NCBI GenBank assembly: GCA_029817715.1
Contig: JARUPY010000011.1
Span: 1-64,000, forward strand
Reading direction: 5' to 3'
Length of the DNA: 64,000 bases
From: Melastoma dodecandrum
Taxonomy: Eukaryota > Streptophyta > Magnoliopsida > Myrtales > Melastomataceae
Shown here: positions 8,336 to 16,434 of the stretch, piece after piece
Layout: each line of letters opens with the position of its first letter
Numbering within the stretch: position 1 is the first letter of the stretch
Notes under the pieces: generated by a model
What the model was told of the DNA's origin: nothing
What the model saw: only the letters and a program-made list of their open reading frames with translations
The model's database searches: none
Position numbers and translations under genes: made by a program

Positions 8336-9669
8336 CGGAGCCGCCTTTCCTGCCACTGGGTGCAAGCAATGCCTCACACGCCGATAGGGCATTGCTTGCA
8401 CCCGGCGGGTGCTCAGGACGCGGAGGCCACTCCACCGGCAACGGCGGGCGGCGCGCGAAGTCGGGCGCGTGCTCGGGCAGCACGCCGATCCCGACGACCC
8501 GGGCCGGCAGCCACTGCAGCGCCGGGAACCGCTGCATCACCCGGACCGGCAGCGGCATCCGGTCGGCGTCGTCGGTGGGTTCCGCGTCGAGCACCGGCGC
8601 GACGACGCGACGGTGCGCCAGGTCCTGCGCGGTCTGCGTGATGACCGTCGCCGGCGTGCGACGACGCTGCACCGCGCGTCCGGCGCGGTCCACGGCCCCG
8701 GGGGGGTCCCGGGACAGCAGCGGGCCCGCCAGCAGCCGGGCCGCCGCGACCGCGTCCTGCACCGCGAGGTTGATCCCGACGCCGCCGATGGGCGACATGG
8801 CGTGGGCGGCGTCGCCGATGCAGAGCAGCCGGGCGCCCACCAGCGGGTGAGCCGGTCCAGCGAGACCTCCAGCAGCTTGACGTCGTCCCACGACAGGTCG
8901 TCCAACCGCCCGGCGAGCCAGGGGTTCATCGCGACGAGGAAGTCGTGGAGCGCCTCGACCGGGCCGGATCGCAGCCGCGCGTCGGTGCCCTTGCCGATGA
9001 CGAGCGCGCACTGGAAGTAGTCGCCCCGGTCCAGCATCACCAGGAACCGGCCCCGCCCGACGCGCCCCAACCCGCCGTCGGGATCGTCGGCGTGACGCGG
9101 GACGCGGAACCACTCGACGTCGATGGGCACCTCGTAGCGGTGCAGCGGGAGACCGGACTCGGCGCGGACCCGCGAGTCGCGCCCGTCGCAGGCGACGACG
9201 AGATCGGCGGCGAGCTCGGAGCCGTCGCGAGCCGCACGCCGGTCACGCGCCCGCGCCCGCCCCTGCGCACCAGCCCGGTCACCTCGGTCCGCATGCGCAG
9301 CGTGAAGGTGGGCTCCTCGCGGGCCGCGGTGGTCAGCATGTCGAGCAGGTGCCACTGCGGGGTCATCGCGATCATCGGGTGCGGCGCGTCGAGCCGCGAC
9401 AGGTCGCCGAGCGTCGCCTCGCCCCCGTCCATCCGAATCCGGGCGCGGGTCAGCGCCCGGTAGGGCAGCTGCGTCGAAGCGGGGCCAGAGGCCGAGCTCG
9501 TCGAGCAGCGGTGAGCGTCGAGGGGTGCACCGTGTCGCCGCGGAAGTCGCGCAGGAAGTCGGCGTGCTTCTCGAGCACGGTCACCTCGACACCGGCGCGG
9601 CGCCAGGATCAGGCCCAGCACCATCCCGGCGGGGCCGCCGCCCACCACACAGCAGGTCGTCCGTTCCAT
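8319..9669 (-). CDS. FAD-dependent aromatic-type monooxygenase (PHBH/UbiH family)
   Basis: About 450 residues. It has the dinucleotide-binding CCVVGGGPAGMVLGLILA, the DG motif VVACDGRDSRVRAESGLPLH, and the GD motif CIGDAAHAMSPIGGVGINLA. The fold is that of group A flavin monooxygenases, which hydroxylate aromatic or polyketide substrates with NAD(P)H and O2. Start ATG 9667-9669. Breaks lie near 9600, 9500, 9240 and 8850. The last 27 or so residues are read through a dispersed palindrome (8347-8403) and are not part of the family. The gene is divergent from a TetR gene that probably represses it. Confidence 0.85.
8347..8403. repeat. dispersed palindrome, half unit (copy C)
   Basis: TTTCCTGCCACTGGG leads into perfect 16-bp arms: GGGTGCAAGCAATGCC (8358-8373) and GGCATTGCTTGCACCC (8388-8403), with a 14-nt loop. 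The same TGCAAGCAATG core recurs at 27.1, 46.3 and 55.9 kb. It lies between the convergent VOC and monooxygenase genes, overlapping the 3' end of the latter, and can act as a bidirectional terminator. Confidence 0.8.
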
Positions 9670-9689
9670 GACTGCCTCCTCGAGCCACC

Positions 9690-9752
9690 GTGAACGAGCT
9701 TTCACTATCATCGACCCGCAGCCGAGTCCCGTCAAGGCGAACGAGCATTCAC
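9690..9752. promoter_or_regulatory. two copies of a TetR-type operator
   Basis: GTGAACGAGCTTTCAC (9690-9705) and GCGAACGAGCATTCAC (9737-9752) are near-identical 16-mers, each with outer GTGAA/TTCAC symmetry and the shared core GAACGAGC. They lie 47 bp apart in the 98-bp gap between the divergent monooxygenase and TetR genes. This is the expected place for autoregulation plus control of the monooxygenase. Confidence 0.7.
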
Positions 9753-9767
9753 GGAAGGAGCAGCCGC

Positions 9768-10430
9768 GTGCCCCGCATCACCGACGAACGCCGCGAGGAG
9801 AACCGCCGCCGCATCCTCGGGGCGGCCCGCCGCTGCTTCGCCCCGGACGGCTTCCACCAGACCTCGATGCCGGACATCGCCCGCGAGGCCGGCCTCTCCA
9901 CCGGCGCGGTCTACCGCTATTTCCCGAGCAAGGACGACGTCGTGCTCGAGGTGGCGGGCCAGGCGCTCGCGATCCTCACCGGCCGGCTGGACGAGGTGGT
10001 GCGCGGGGCGGCGGCCCCGACCGTCGCCGACCTGGTCACGGCCGTCGTGGGGACCTTCGGTGCGACGACGACCCTCGGCCCGGACGGTTCCGAGATCGAC
10101 ATGGACGAACTCGTGCGCTGCGGGGTGCAGGCCTGGGGCGAGGCGACCCGCCCGGGCGTGCTGCAGGATCGGGCCCACCAGGGACTACTCGGGCTGCGCG
10201 AGCGGATCGCGACGGGCCTGCGCCGCGGCCAGGAGGCCGGGCTGATCCCCTCGACGCTCCCGCCGGAGACCGGCGCGCACGTCGTCATGGCGGTGGTCCC
10301 CGGCTTCGTCATGCAGCGGGCGGTCTTCGGCTACCGCGACGTCGACGGCTTCGTCGCCGCGGTGCACACCCTCCTCGGCGCACCGGACACCACTGCCCGA
10401 CCGGCCAGTCCGGTGCTGTCGCAGGACTAG
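9768..10430 (+). CDS. TetR-family regulator of the adjacent monooxygenase
   Basis: 220 residues, unbroken. The N-terminal helix-turn-helix reads MPDIAREAGLSTGAVYRYFP then SKDDVVLEVAGQ, a standard TetR DNA-binding domain; the rest is a helical ligand-binding domain. GTG start 9768 with GGAAGGAG at 9753-9760. Two 16-bp operator-like repeats lie just upstream. It is divergent from the FAD monooxygenase, so it is probably that gene's repressor, responding to its substrate or a related compound. Confidence 0.88.
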   Translation: MPRITDERREENRRRILGAARRCFAPDGFHQTSMPDIAREAGLSTGAVYRYFPSKDDVVLEVAGQALAILTGRLDEVVRGAAAPTVADLVTAVVGTFGATTTLGPDGSEIDMDELVRCGVQAWGEATRPGVLQDRAHQGLLGLRERIATGLRRGQEAGLIPSTLPPETGAHVVMAVVPGFVMQRAVFGYRDVDGFVAAVHTLLGAPDTTARPASPVLSQD

Positions 10431-10454
10431 TGCGACAAGCACGTCGTTGCGACA
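10417..10454 (+). promoter_or_regulatory. three-half-site operator candidate before cbiM
   Basis: TGTCGCA (10417-10423) and TGCGACA (10431-10437) are perfect inverted 7-mers spaced by 7 nt; a third TGCGACA follows at 10448-10454, 17 bp after the second. They span the end of the TetR gene and the gap before cbiM (start 10495). Metal-uptake genes are usually repressed by metal, so a metalloregulator such as a Fur/Nur-type protein is a reasonable guess, but the motif matches no consensus I can name. Confidence 0.5.
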
Positions 10455-10494
10455 CTCTTCACCCCGGACATCCCCGATCAGGTGAGGAGGGCGC

Positions 10495-11202
10495 ATGTCG
10501 ACCGAACTGGTCGCGATGCACATGAGCGACGGGCATCGTGGACGCGCCGGTGTCGCTGGCCTTCGGCGTCGTCGCGATCCTGGGGCTGGCGGTCTGCGTC
10601 GCCCGGGCCCGGCGCGATCTCGACGACCGGACCGCGCCCCTCGCCGGGCCTGGTCGCCCGCCTTCGTGTTCGCGGTGCAGATGCTGAACTTCCCGGTGCT
10701 CACCGGGCGTCAGCGGCCACCTGCTCGGCGGCGCGCTCACCGCGATCCTGGTCGGGCCGTACGTCGGGGCGCTGTGCGTGGCGATCGTGCTGGTGCTGCA
10801 GGCGCTGCTCTTCGCCGACGGCGGGCTCTCCGCGCTCGGCACGAACATCACCAACATGGCCCTCATCGGGACCTTCGTCGGCTTCGCCGTGGCCGTCGCG
10901 CTGCGCCCGCTCGCCCGCCGGTCGCGGGCCGGGCTGCTCGCCACCGCGTTCGTCGCCGCGTGGGTGAACACCGTCGTCGCGTCGATGGGCTTCGTCCTCG
11001 AGTACGCGCTCGGCGGGCAGGGCCTGGCCCTGGGCACGGTGTTCGGGCTGATGGCGGGCTTCCACGCCCTCATCGGCATCGGCGAGGGGCATCATCACCG
11101 CGCTCACCGTGGGCGCCGGTGGCCGCCGTCCGCCCCGACCTCGTGTACCTGCTGCGCGGGCAGCGCGCGGAGCTGACCATCAAGGAGCCCACGGTCCGAT
11201 GA
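10495..11202 (+). CDS. cbiM: CbiM, cobalt ECF transporter substrate-specific component
   Basis: About 235 residues. It starts with the mature CbiM signature AMHMSDGI, whose His near the N-terminus coordinates Co2+ in this family. Six to seven hydrophobic segments follow, with FAVQMLNFPVLTGVSGHLLG (two frames), GALCVAIVLVLQALLFADGG, LGTNITNMALIGTFVGFAVA and FHALIGIGEG. CbiM is the membrane S-component that binds cobalt. Frames change near 10535, 10640, 10705 and 11085. ATG start 10495 with GGTGAGGAGG ahead. Its stop overlaps the cbiN start (ATGA). Confidence 0.9.
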   Translation: MSTELVAMHMSDGHRGRAGVAGLRRRRDPGAGGLRRPGPARSRRPDRAPRRAWSPAFVFAVQMLNFPVLTGRQRPPARRRAHRDPGRAVRRGAVRGDRAGAAGAALRRRRALRARHEHHQHGPHRDLRRLRRGRRAAPARPPVAGRAARHRVRRRVGEHRRRVDGLRPRVRARRAGPGPGHGVRADGGLPRPHRHRRGASSPRSPWAPVAAVRPDLVYLLRGQRAELTIKEPTVR

Positions 11203-11540
11203 GTGCACCCACCGGGAACCGCCGCTACGCCGGCTTCCTCGGCGCCTTCCTGCTCGTGGCGCTGCTGCTCGCGGGCGGCGCGTCCTACCTGGCGTCGAGC
11301 TCACCCGACGGGCTGGACGCGGTCACGCAGACCGGCTGCAGCGAGACCGAGGGCGCCCTGCAGGGGCGGTGCATCGCGCAGAACGCGGGCGAGCACGCGT
11401 CCGCCGGCAGCCCGTTCGCGGACTACGCGGTGGGCGGGGACGACGCCCTGACCGGCGTCGCCGGCGTGGTCGGGGTGATCGCCACGCTCGCCGTCGCCGG
11501 GGGCCTGTTCTGGGTGCTGCGGCGCCGTTCGGGGCCCTGA
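11199..11540 (+). CDS. cbiN: CbiN-like PDGLE-domain cobalt transport protein
   Basis: 113 residues, intact. Two transmembrane helices (GAFLLVALLLAGGASYLA and GVIATLAVAGGLFWVL) flank a periplasmic loop with SSPDGLDAVTQ, the PDGLE-type motif of CbiN and CbiMN fusions. CbiN assists cobalt loading of CbiM. ATG 11199 overlaps the cbiM stop, and its own TGA touches the cbiQ ATG at 11540, so translation is coupled through the operon. Confidence 0.85.
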   Translation: MSAPTGNRRYAGFLGAFLLVALLLAGGASYLASSSPDGLDAVTQTGCSETEGALQGRCIAQNAGEHASAGSPFADYAVGGDDALTGVAGVVGVIATLAVAGGLFWVLRRRSGP

Positions 11541-12299
11541 TGGGGGCCGGGCACGCGCACACCCTCCACCACGCCGGCGACAGCGTCGTCCACCGGCTGC
11601 CGGCCCACGTCAAGATCGTCGCCGCGTTCGTCATGGTGGTGGCGGTCGTCGCCACGCCCCGCGAGGCGTTCTGGGTGTTCGGGGCGCACCTCCTCCTGCT
11701 GGTCGCGATCTGGGTCGCGGCGCGGCTGCCGGTCGCGGCGATCGCGGCGCGCTCGCTGATCGAGGCGCCGTTCGTCGTGCTCGCGGTGCTCCTCCCGTTC
11801 CTCGCCGCCGGGCCCCGGACCGAGGTCCTCGGCCTCTCGCTGTCGGTCGACGGCCTGCTCGCGGGGTGGAACATCCTCGTCAAGGGCACGCTCGGCGTGC
11901 TGGTCTCGGTGACGCTCGGCATGACGACGCCGGTGCGCGACCTGCTCGCCGGCCTCACCCGGCTGCGCGTGCCCGGCATGGTCACCACGATCGCGACCCT
12001 GATGGTCCGCTACCTCGAGGTCATCGCCGCCGAGGCCCGGCGCATGCGGCTCGCCCGGGTCGCCCGCGGCCACGACCCGCGGTTCCTGTGGCAGATCGGC
12101 CCGACGATCCGCGGGGTCGGCACGCTCTTCCTGCGCTCCTACGAGCGCGGCGAACGCGTGCACCTCGCGATGCTCGCCCGCGGCTACACCGGTGCGATGC
12201 CGCTGCTCGGGGTCACGACGGCGGGTCGGCGGACCTGGACGATCGCGCTCGTCCCGGCCGCGGCGGCGGTGCTGTTTCGCGACGGCGGGGTACGCGTGA
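11540..12299 (+). CDS. cbiQ: CbiQ, ECF transporter T-component
   Basis: About 250 residues. It starts AHTLHHAGDSVVHRLPAHVK and contains membrane helices plus the two cytoplasmic coupling motifs of T-components, EARRMRLARVARG and HLAMLARGYTG, which contact the ATPase. CbiQ transmits ATP hydrolysis to CbiM. The frame runs directly into cbiO without a stop. One base out, the TGA at 12297-12299 would end it in a GTGA overlap with cbiO, so a single-base error near 12285 is more likely than a real fusion. Confidence 0.87.
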
Positions 12300-13063
12300 C
12301 CGGGGAGACGCAGCGAAGCGGAGCTCGACCGAGTCCACCACCGTCGTTGGAGGTCGAGGGGCTGGCCTTCGCCTACCCGGACGGGCACCAGGCGCTCTTC
12401 GGCGTCGACCTGCGCATCGAGCGCGGGGAACGCGTCGCGCTGCTCGGCCCCAACGGCGCCGGCAAGACGACGCTCCTGCTGCACCTCAACGGCGTGCACC
12501 GCGCCGGGGCAGGCACGGTCCGCGTCGGGGGCCTGGAGGTGGCGAAGCCGAACCTGCAGGAGATCCGGCGGCGGGTCGGCGTGGTGTTCCAGGACCCCGA
12601 CGACCAGCTGTTCATGCCGACCGTCGCCGACGACGTCGCGTTCGGCCCAGCGAACTTCGGGGTCACCGGTCCGGCCCTGGACCAGCGGGTGACCGCCGCC
12701 CTCGACGCCGTCGGGATGGCCGAGCACGCCGACCGCTCCCCCATGCACCTCTCGGGCGGCCAGCGACGCCGGGTCGCGCTCGCGACGGTCCTGGCCTGCG
12801 ACCCGGAGATCCTGGTGCTCGACGAGCCGTCGTCGAACCTCGACCCGGTCGCGCGGCGCGAGCTCGCCGAGGTGCTGGTCGCGCTGGACCGGACGATGCT
12901 CATGGTCACCCACGACCTGCCCTACGCCCTCCAGCTGTGCCCCCGCGCCGTGGTGATCGACGACGGCGTGGTCGTCGCCGACGCGCCGACCCGCGAGCTG
13001 CTCGCCGACGCCGCGTTCCTCGCCGAGCACCGCCTGGAGCTCCCGTTCGGCTTCCGGGTCTGA
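12296..13063 (+). CDS. cbiO: CbiO, cobalt ECF transporter ATPase
   Basis: 255 residues, intact. Walker A LLGPNGAGKTTLLLHL, Q-loop VGVVFQDPDDQLF, signature LSGGQRRRVALATVLA, Walker B EILVLDEPSSNLDP and H-loop MVTHDLPYA are all present and in order. It powers cobalt uptake with CbiM, CbiN and CbiQ. The GTG start at 12296 opens a leader peptide (VTGETQRSGARPSPPP) with no family match; the ABC domain begins at about residue 20. The first 35 bases closely match the start of dinB (35502). Confidence 0.93.
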   Translation: MTGETQRSGARPSPPPSLEVEGLAFAYPDGHQALFGVDLRIERGERVALLGPNGAGKTTLLLHLNGVHRAGAGTVRVGGLEVAKPNLQEIRRRVGVVFQDPDDQLFMPTVADDVAFGPANFGVTGPALDQRVTAALDAVGMAEHADRSPMHLSGGQRRRVALATVLACDPEILVLDEPSSNLDPVARRELAEVLVALDRTMLMVTHDLPYALQLCPRAVVIDDGVVVADAPTRELLADAAFLAEHRLELPFGFRV

Positions 13064-13115
13064 TTCCCGACGCCGGGGTGGGGCCCGGTGCTGGCGGGCC
13101 TGTGAGGATGCGCGC

Positions 13116-13898
13116 GTGAGGAACCCCCCTCAACCGCATCCGCCGTCTCCGTCGGGAAGCCGCGAACCGCCGCGACGTCGCCGCGCACGTCCCACCCGGG
13201 CCGCCGACGCACTACATCCGTGACGTGGCCGGGCTGCCCACCGTGGACGGCCGGCGGACCCGGCCCGGGATCCTGCTGCGCGGCGACGCGCCGTTCGCCG
13301 ACGACGGGCCGGACTCGCCGGGTTGGCCGGCGGGCCTCGCCTGGCCGCCCGGGCGTGGCGGTGGACCTGCGCAGCGACCGGGAGCTCGACCACCCGTACC
13401 CGCTCGCCGGCACGCGGTGGGTGCACCTGCCGATGGTCGACGCGCTCGACCCCGCGATCCTCGCGCGGGACGGGAACGACCGGCTGCCGACCGACCAGCT
13501 CTACCTGGCGCTCGTCGACGCGGCGGGGGTCTGGCTGCCGCCCCTGCTCGACGCGGTGCTCGACGGGCCGCACCCGGTGCTCGTCCACTGCGCGGCGGGC
13601 AAGGACCGCACGGGCGTGTCGGTCGCGGTGCTGCTGCGGCTCGCGGGCGTCACGCGGGCCGCCGTCGACGCCGACTTCACCCGCACGAACGCCCGCCGGA
13701 TCGGCCTGCAACGCCGGCTGGAACGCCGTCCGATGCTGCGGCCCGGCGTGATCCCGGCCGGCGACGTCGGGGTCACCCGCGAGCACCTGCTCGGGGTCCT
13801 CGACCGCCTCGACGGGGGACGGTGCCCGCGAGGTCGCCCGGGCCGCCGGGGTGCCCGACGCCCGGGTGGAGCAGTGGCGTGAGCTGCTGCTGGACTGA
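13116..13898 (+). CDS. tyrosine/serine protein phosphatase (Y_phosphatase3 type)
   Basis: About 260 residues. The catalytic P-loop is HCAAGKDRTGVSVAVLLRL, the Cx5R motif of this family with the nucleophilic Cys. Upstream RPGILLRGDAPFADDGPD and VDLRSDRELDHPYPLAGTRW are typical of bacterial PTPs such as PtpB-like enzymes. The C-terminus AREVARAAGVPDARVEQWRE matches the final helices. Frames change near 13130, 13350 and 13825. GTG 13116 is taken as start. Targets are unknown; some family members act on phosphoinositides as well as proteins. Confidence 0.85.
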
Positions 13899-13910
13899 TC
13901 GGACGCACGC

Positions 13911-13924
13911 TGTGGTCGACCACA
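13911..13924. promoter_or_regulatory. perfect 14-bp palindrome
   Basis: TGTGGTCGACCACA reads the same on both strands. It lies 105 bp before the small CxxC protein and just after the phosphatase stop. The TGGTCnGACCA-like core resembles GntR/FadR-type operators in general form. No GntR gene is present in the window. Confidence 0.4.
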
Positions 13925-14028
13925 AAATCGCGCCCGGCAACGCTGGGGTGCGCGACCAGTGCCGCGGCCGTCGATGGTCAGGAAACTGGATCGTGAGACC
14001 GGTTCGACCGACCCGAGGAGTGCCCCTC

Positions 14029-14210
14029 ATGACGACCCCCGCGACCTGCCCCTGCTGCGGGGTCGTGGTCATGCCGGAAGAGATGGCCTACGACTTCGCG
14101 GGGTGAGACCGTCGAGTCGCTGACCCGTGAGGTCACCTACCTGCGCGAGACCGTCGCCCGGCTCCGCGCGGCCGTGCACAGCACCACCCCCGCGCCCCGT
14201 CGCGGTCTAG
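14029..14210 (+). CDS. small CxxC zinc-ribbon/coiled-coil protein
   Basis: About 60 residues. MTTPATCPCCGVVVMPEEMA gives a single CPxC pair. After a frameshift at about 14100 comes a helical stretch, ETVESLTREVTYLRETVARL, with coiled-coil heptads. ATG 14029 with GAGGAG at 14015-14020. The likely stop is the TAG at 14208-14210, which shares CTAG with the stop of the convergent ppdK gene. I do not recognise the family; a small DNA- or protein-binding factor is possible. Confidence 0.5.
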
Positions 14211-15656
14211 CTCTCCCCGAGCACGCCCGGGCAGGTCCGCGAGCGTCGCCGCACCGGTCCACCCCAGCAGGGTGGTCTCCCAGTCGGCGGTGGCACGCGG
14301 CCCCGCCTCGCCTGTCACGTCGCCCGCCAGCACCACGCCGCGGGCGCCGTCGACGGTGACGACCCGGCCGGCCAGGGCGTCCACGGTCCCGTCGCCGCAC
14401 CCCACCACGCACGGCAGCCCCGCCTCCCGGGCGACGAGCGCCGCGTGGGACGTCGTGCCGCCGTGCTCGGTGACCACCGCGACCGCGGCGTACATCGCGG
14501 GCACGTCGTCGGGCGCGGTGAACGGCCGCACCAGCACCACCGGCTCGTCGGCGTCGAGCGCGTCGTCGGGGTCGGTCACGACGAGGCCGGACGCCACGCC
14601 CGGACCGGCCCCCGTGCCCGCCGCGAGGGTCTCGCCACCCGTCGTCGCCGTGGCCGCCACGTGCCCGCGGGCGTGCTCCGCGGTGAGCCGTCCGAGGGCC
14701 TCGTCCCGGGTGATCGTCCCGGCGGTCGCGAGGTCCACCGCGACCCGCAGCGCCGCGGTCGGCGACCGTTTCCCCGCCCGTGCCTGCAGCACGTGCAGGC
14801 GGCCGGACTCGACGGTGAACTCGATGTCGACCAGGTCGCGGTACTCGGCCTCGAGCGTCGAGGCGGCCGCGACCAGCTCGGCGTGCAGCCCGGGCATCTC
14901 GGCGGCGAACGTCGCGATCGGCACCGGCGTGACGGTGCCCGAGACGACGTCCTCGCCCTGACCGCCGCGCACCCACTCGCCGTAGAGCACGGGCTCGCCG
15001 GTGGAGGGGTCCCGGCTGAAGGCCACGCCCGTGCCCGACGCGTCGTCGCGGTTGCCGAACACCATCGCCTGCACGGTGACGGCCGTCCCCGCGTCGTGGT
15101 CCAGCCCGTACCGGTCCCGGTAGACGCGCGCCCGCGGGCTGTCCCACGAGCGGAACACCGCGCCGATCGCGGCGCGCAACTGCTCCCACGGGTCGTCCGG
15201 CGGCCCGGCCGGGTTCGACCACCTCGGCGTAGGAAGCGCCGGAAGCGGGCGGCGGTGTCCTCCGCCCACGCCCGGTCGCCCGTACTGGCCGCCAGCCCCG
15301 CGACGGCCGCGGGCGTGAGGCCGAGGTTTGAGCACCGTGTCCATCATCCCGGGCATGCTCTGCGCCGCTCCGGAGCGGACGGACACCAGCAGCGGCAGCG
15401 TGGGATCCGCGAACCGGCGCCCGGTGTCCACCTCCAGGGCGCGCACCGCGTCGACGACCCCGGCCCACACCTCGTCCGGGAGCCCCGCCTCGCGGTAGCG
15501 GGCGCAGACGTCGGTGGTGATCGCGAACGCCGGCGGACCGGGCAGCCCGAGGGCGCGCATCCGGTTCACCGAGTGCGCCTTGCCCCCCAGCCGCTCGCGG
15601 CCGAGCGCGCAGGTGCCGTCGAGGGCGACGACGGCGGCCTCGAGGCCGGTGGTCAC
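14207..15656 (-). CDS. ppdK: short pyruvate phosphate dikinase (PpdK, Rv1127c type)
   Basis: About 480 residues, against about 870 for full-length PPDK. The N-terminal ATP-grasp part holds LGGKAHSVNRMRALGLPGPP, LLVSVRSGAAQSMPGMMDTV and VQAMVFGNRDDASGTGVAFS. The swivelling domain carries the phosphohistidine motif VTEHGGTTSHAALVAREAGL then PCVVG. The PEP/pyruvate-binding TIM barrel is absent, as in the similar-length Mycobacterium tuberculosis Rv1127c. Starts at GTG 15656, 10 bp after the SDR stop. Frames change near 15330, 15225 and 14235. It is the last gene of a P450-SDR-PpdK operon. Confidence 0.85.
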
Positions 15657-15665
15657 GGTGGCTCC

Positions 15666-16434
15666 TCAGGTCGTCGGGACGGTGGCGGCGCGGGCCGCGA
15701 GCAGGCCGCCCTCGACCGGGAGGTCGACCCCGCGGACCCAGGACGCGGCCGGGGAGAGGCAGGAACGCGACCGCCGCGGCGACCTCCGCCGGGCGCCCGT
15801 GGCGGCCGACCGCCCGCGGCGGCGCGGTCGATGTCGGCCTCGCCCATCGACGTGCGGAAGTCGCGCAGGATCGGGGTCTCGACCGGCCGGGGCTCACCGA
15901 GTTGAGGCGCGTGCCGCCGATCTGCCGACCCGCGGTGAGCCGCGTCCACCGGACGAGCGCCTTCTTCGACGTGTCGTACGCCGCGGGCCCCGAGTGCGGG
16001 TGGCGGTCGAGCCACGCCGCGAGGTCGGCGGCGTCGTCGCAGGCCAGGAGCTCGTCGAGGACGTCGTCCGGCGCCGGGCTGCGGTACTGGGCCACCGAGG
16101 CGACGGTGACCACGGAGTCCACGACCCCCAGCAGCGGCTCGAGCAGCCGGCGGGCGGCGAGCACGTTGACCGCGAGCACCGTCGGGGCGGGCGCCGTGCC
16201 CGGCACCCCCGCGACGTGCGCCACGGCCGACACGTCGTCGCGGACCCGCTCGACGACCGCCGCGACCTGCGCGGGGTCCGTCAGGTCGCAGGTCACGGTC
16301 TCGACGCCGGGTGCGGCCGGTACCGGCGCGCGGTCGAGCGCGAGCACTCGCCACCCGGCGTCGGGAAGGATGCCGACGAGTGCGGCGCCGATCCCGGAGG
16401 CGGCCCCGGTGACCAGCACGGTCCGCTCAGCCAT
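15666..16434 (-). CDS. short-chain dehydrogenase/reductase
   Basis: About 256 residues. VLVTGAASGIGAALVGILPD is the NAD(P)-binding TGxxxGxG motif; VTVASVAQYRSP gives the catalytic Ser region and AAYDTSKKALVRW the YxxxK pair. The C-terminus (VETPILRDFRTSM, then VGRHGRPAEVAAAVAFL) is normal but in shifted frames, with breaks near 15890, 15830 and 15760. It resembles 3-alpha-hydroxysteroid dehydrogenase-type SDRs in lacking an insert, but the substrate is unknown. The start overlaps the P450 stop by 8 bp. Confidence 0.87.

Noticed and set aside
10431..10494. Cobalamin riboswitch upstream of cbiM
   Set aside because: The gap is only 64 bp, too short, and no B12-box-like sequence is seen.
11540..13063. 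CbiQ-CbiO as a true single fused protein
   Set aside because: A one-base shift near 12285 restores a normal GTGA stop/start overlap, matching the rest of the operon, and frame errors are common here.
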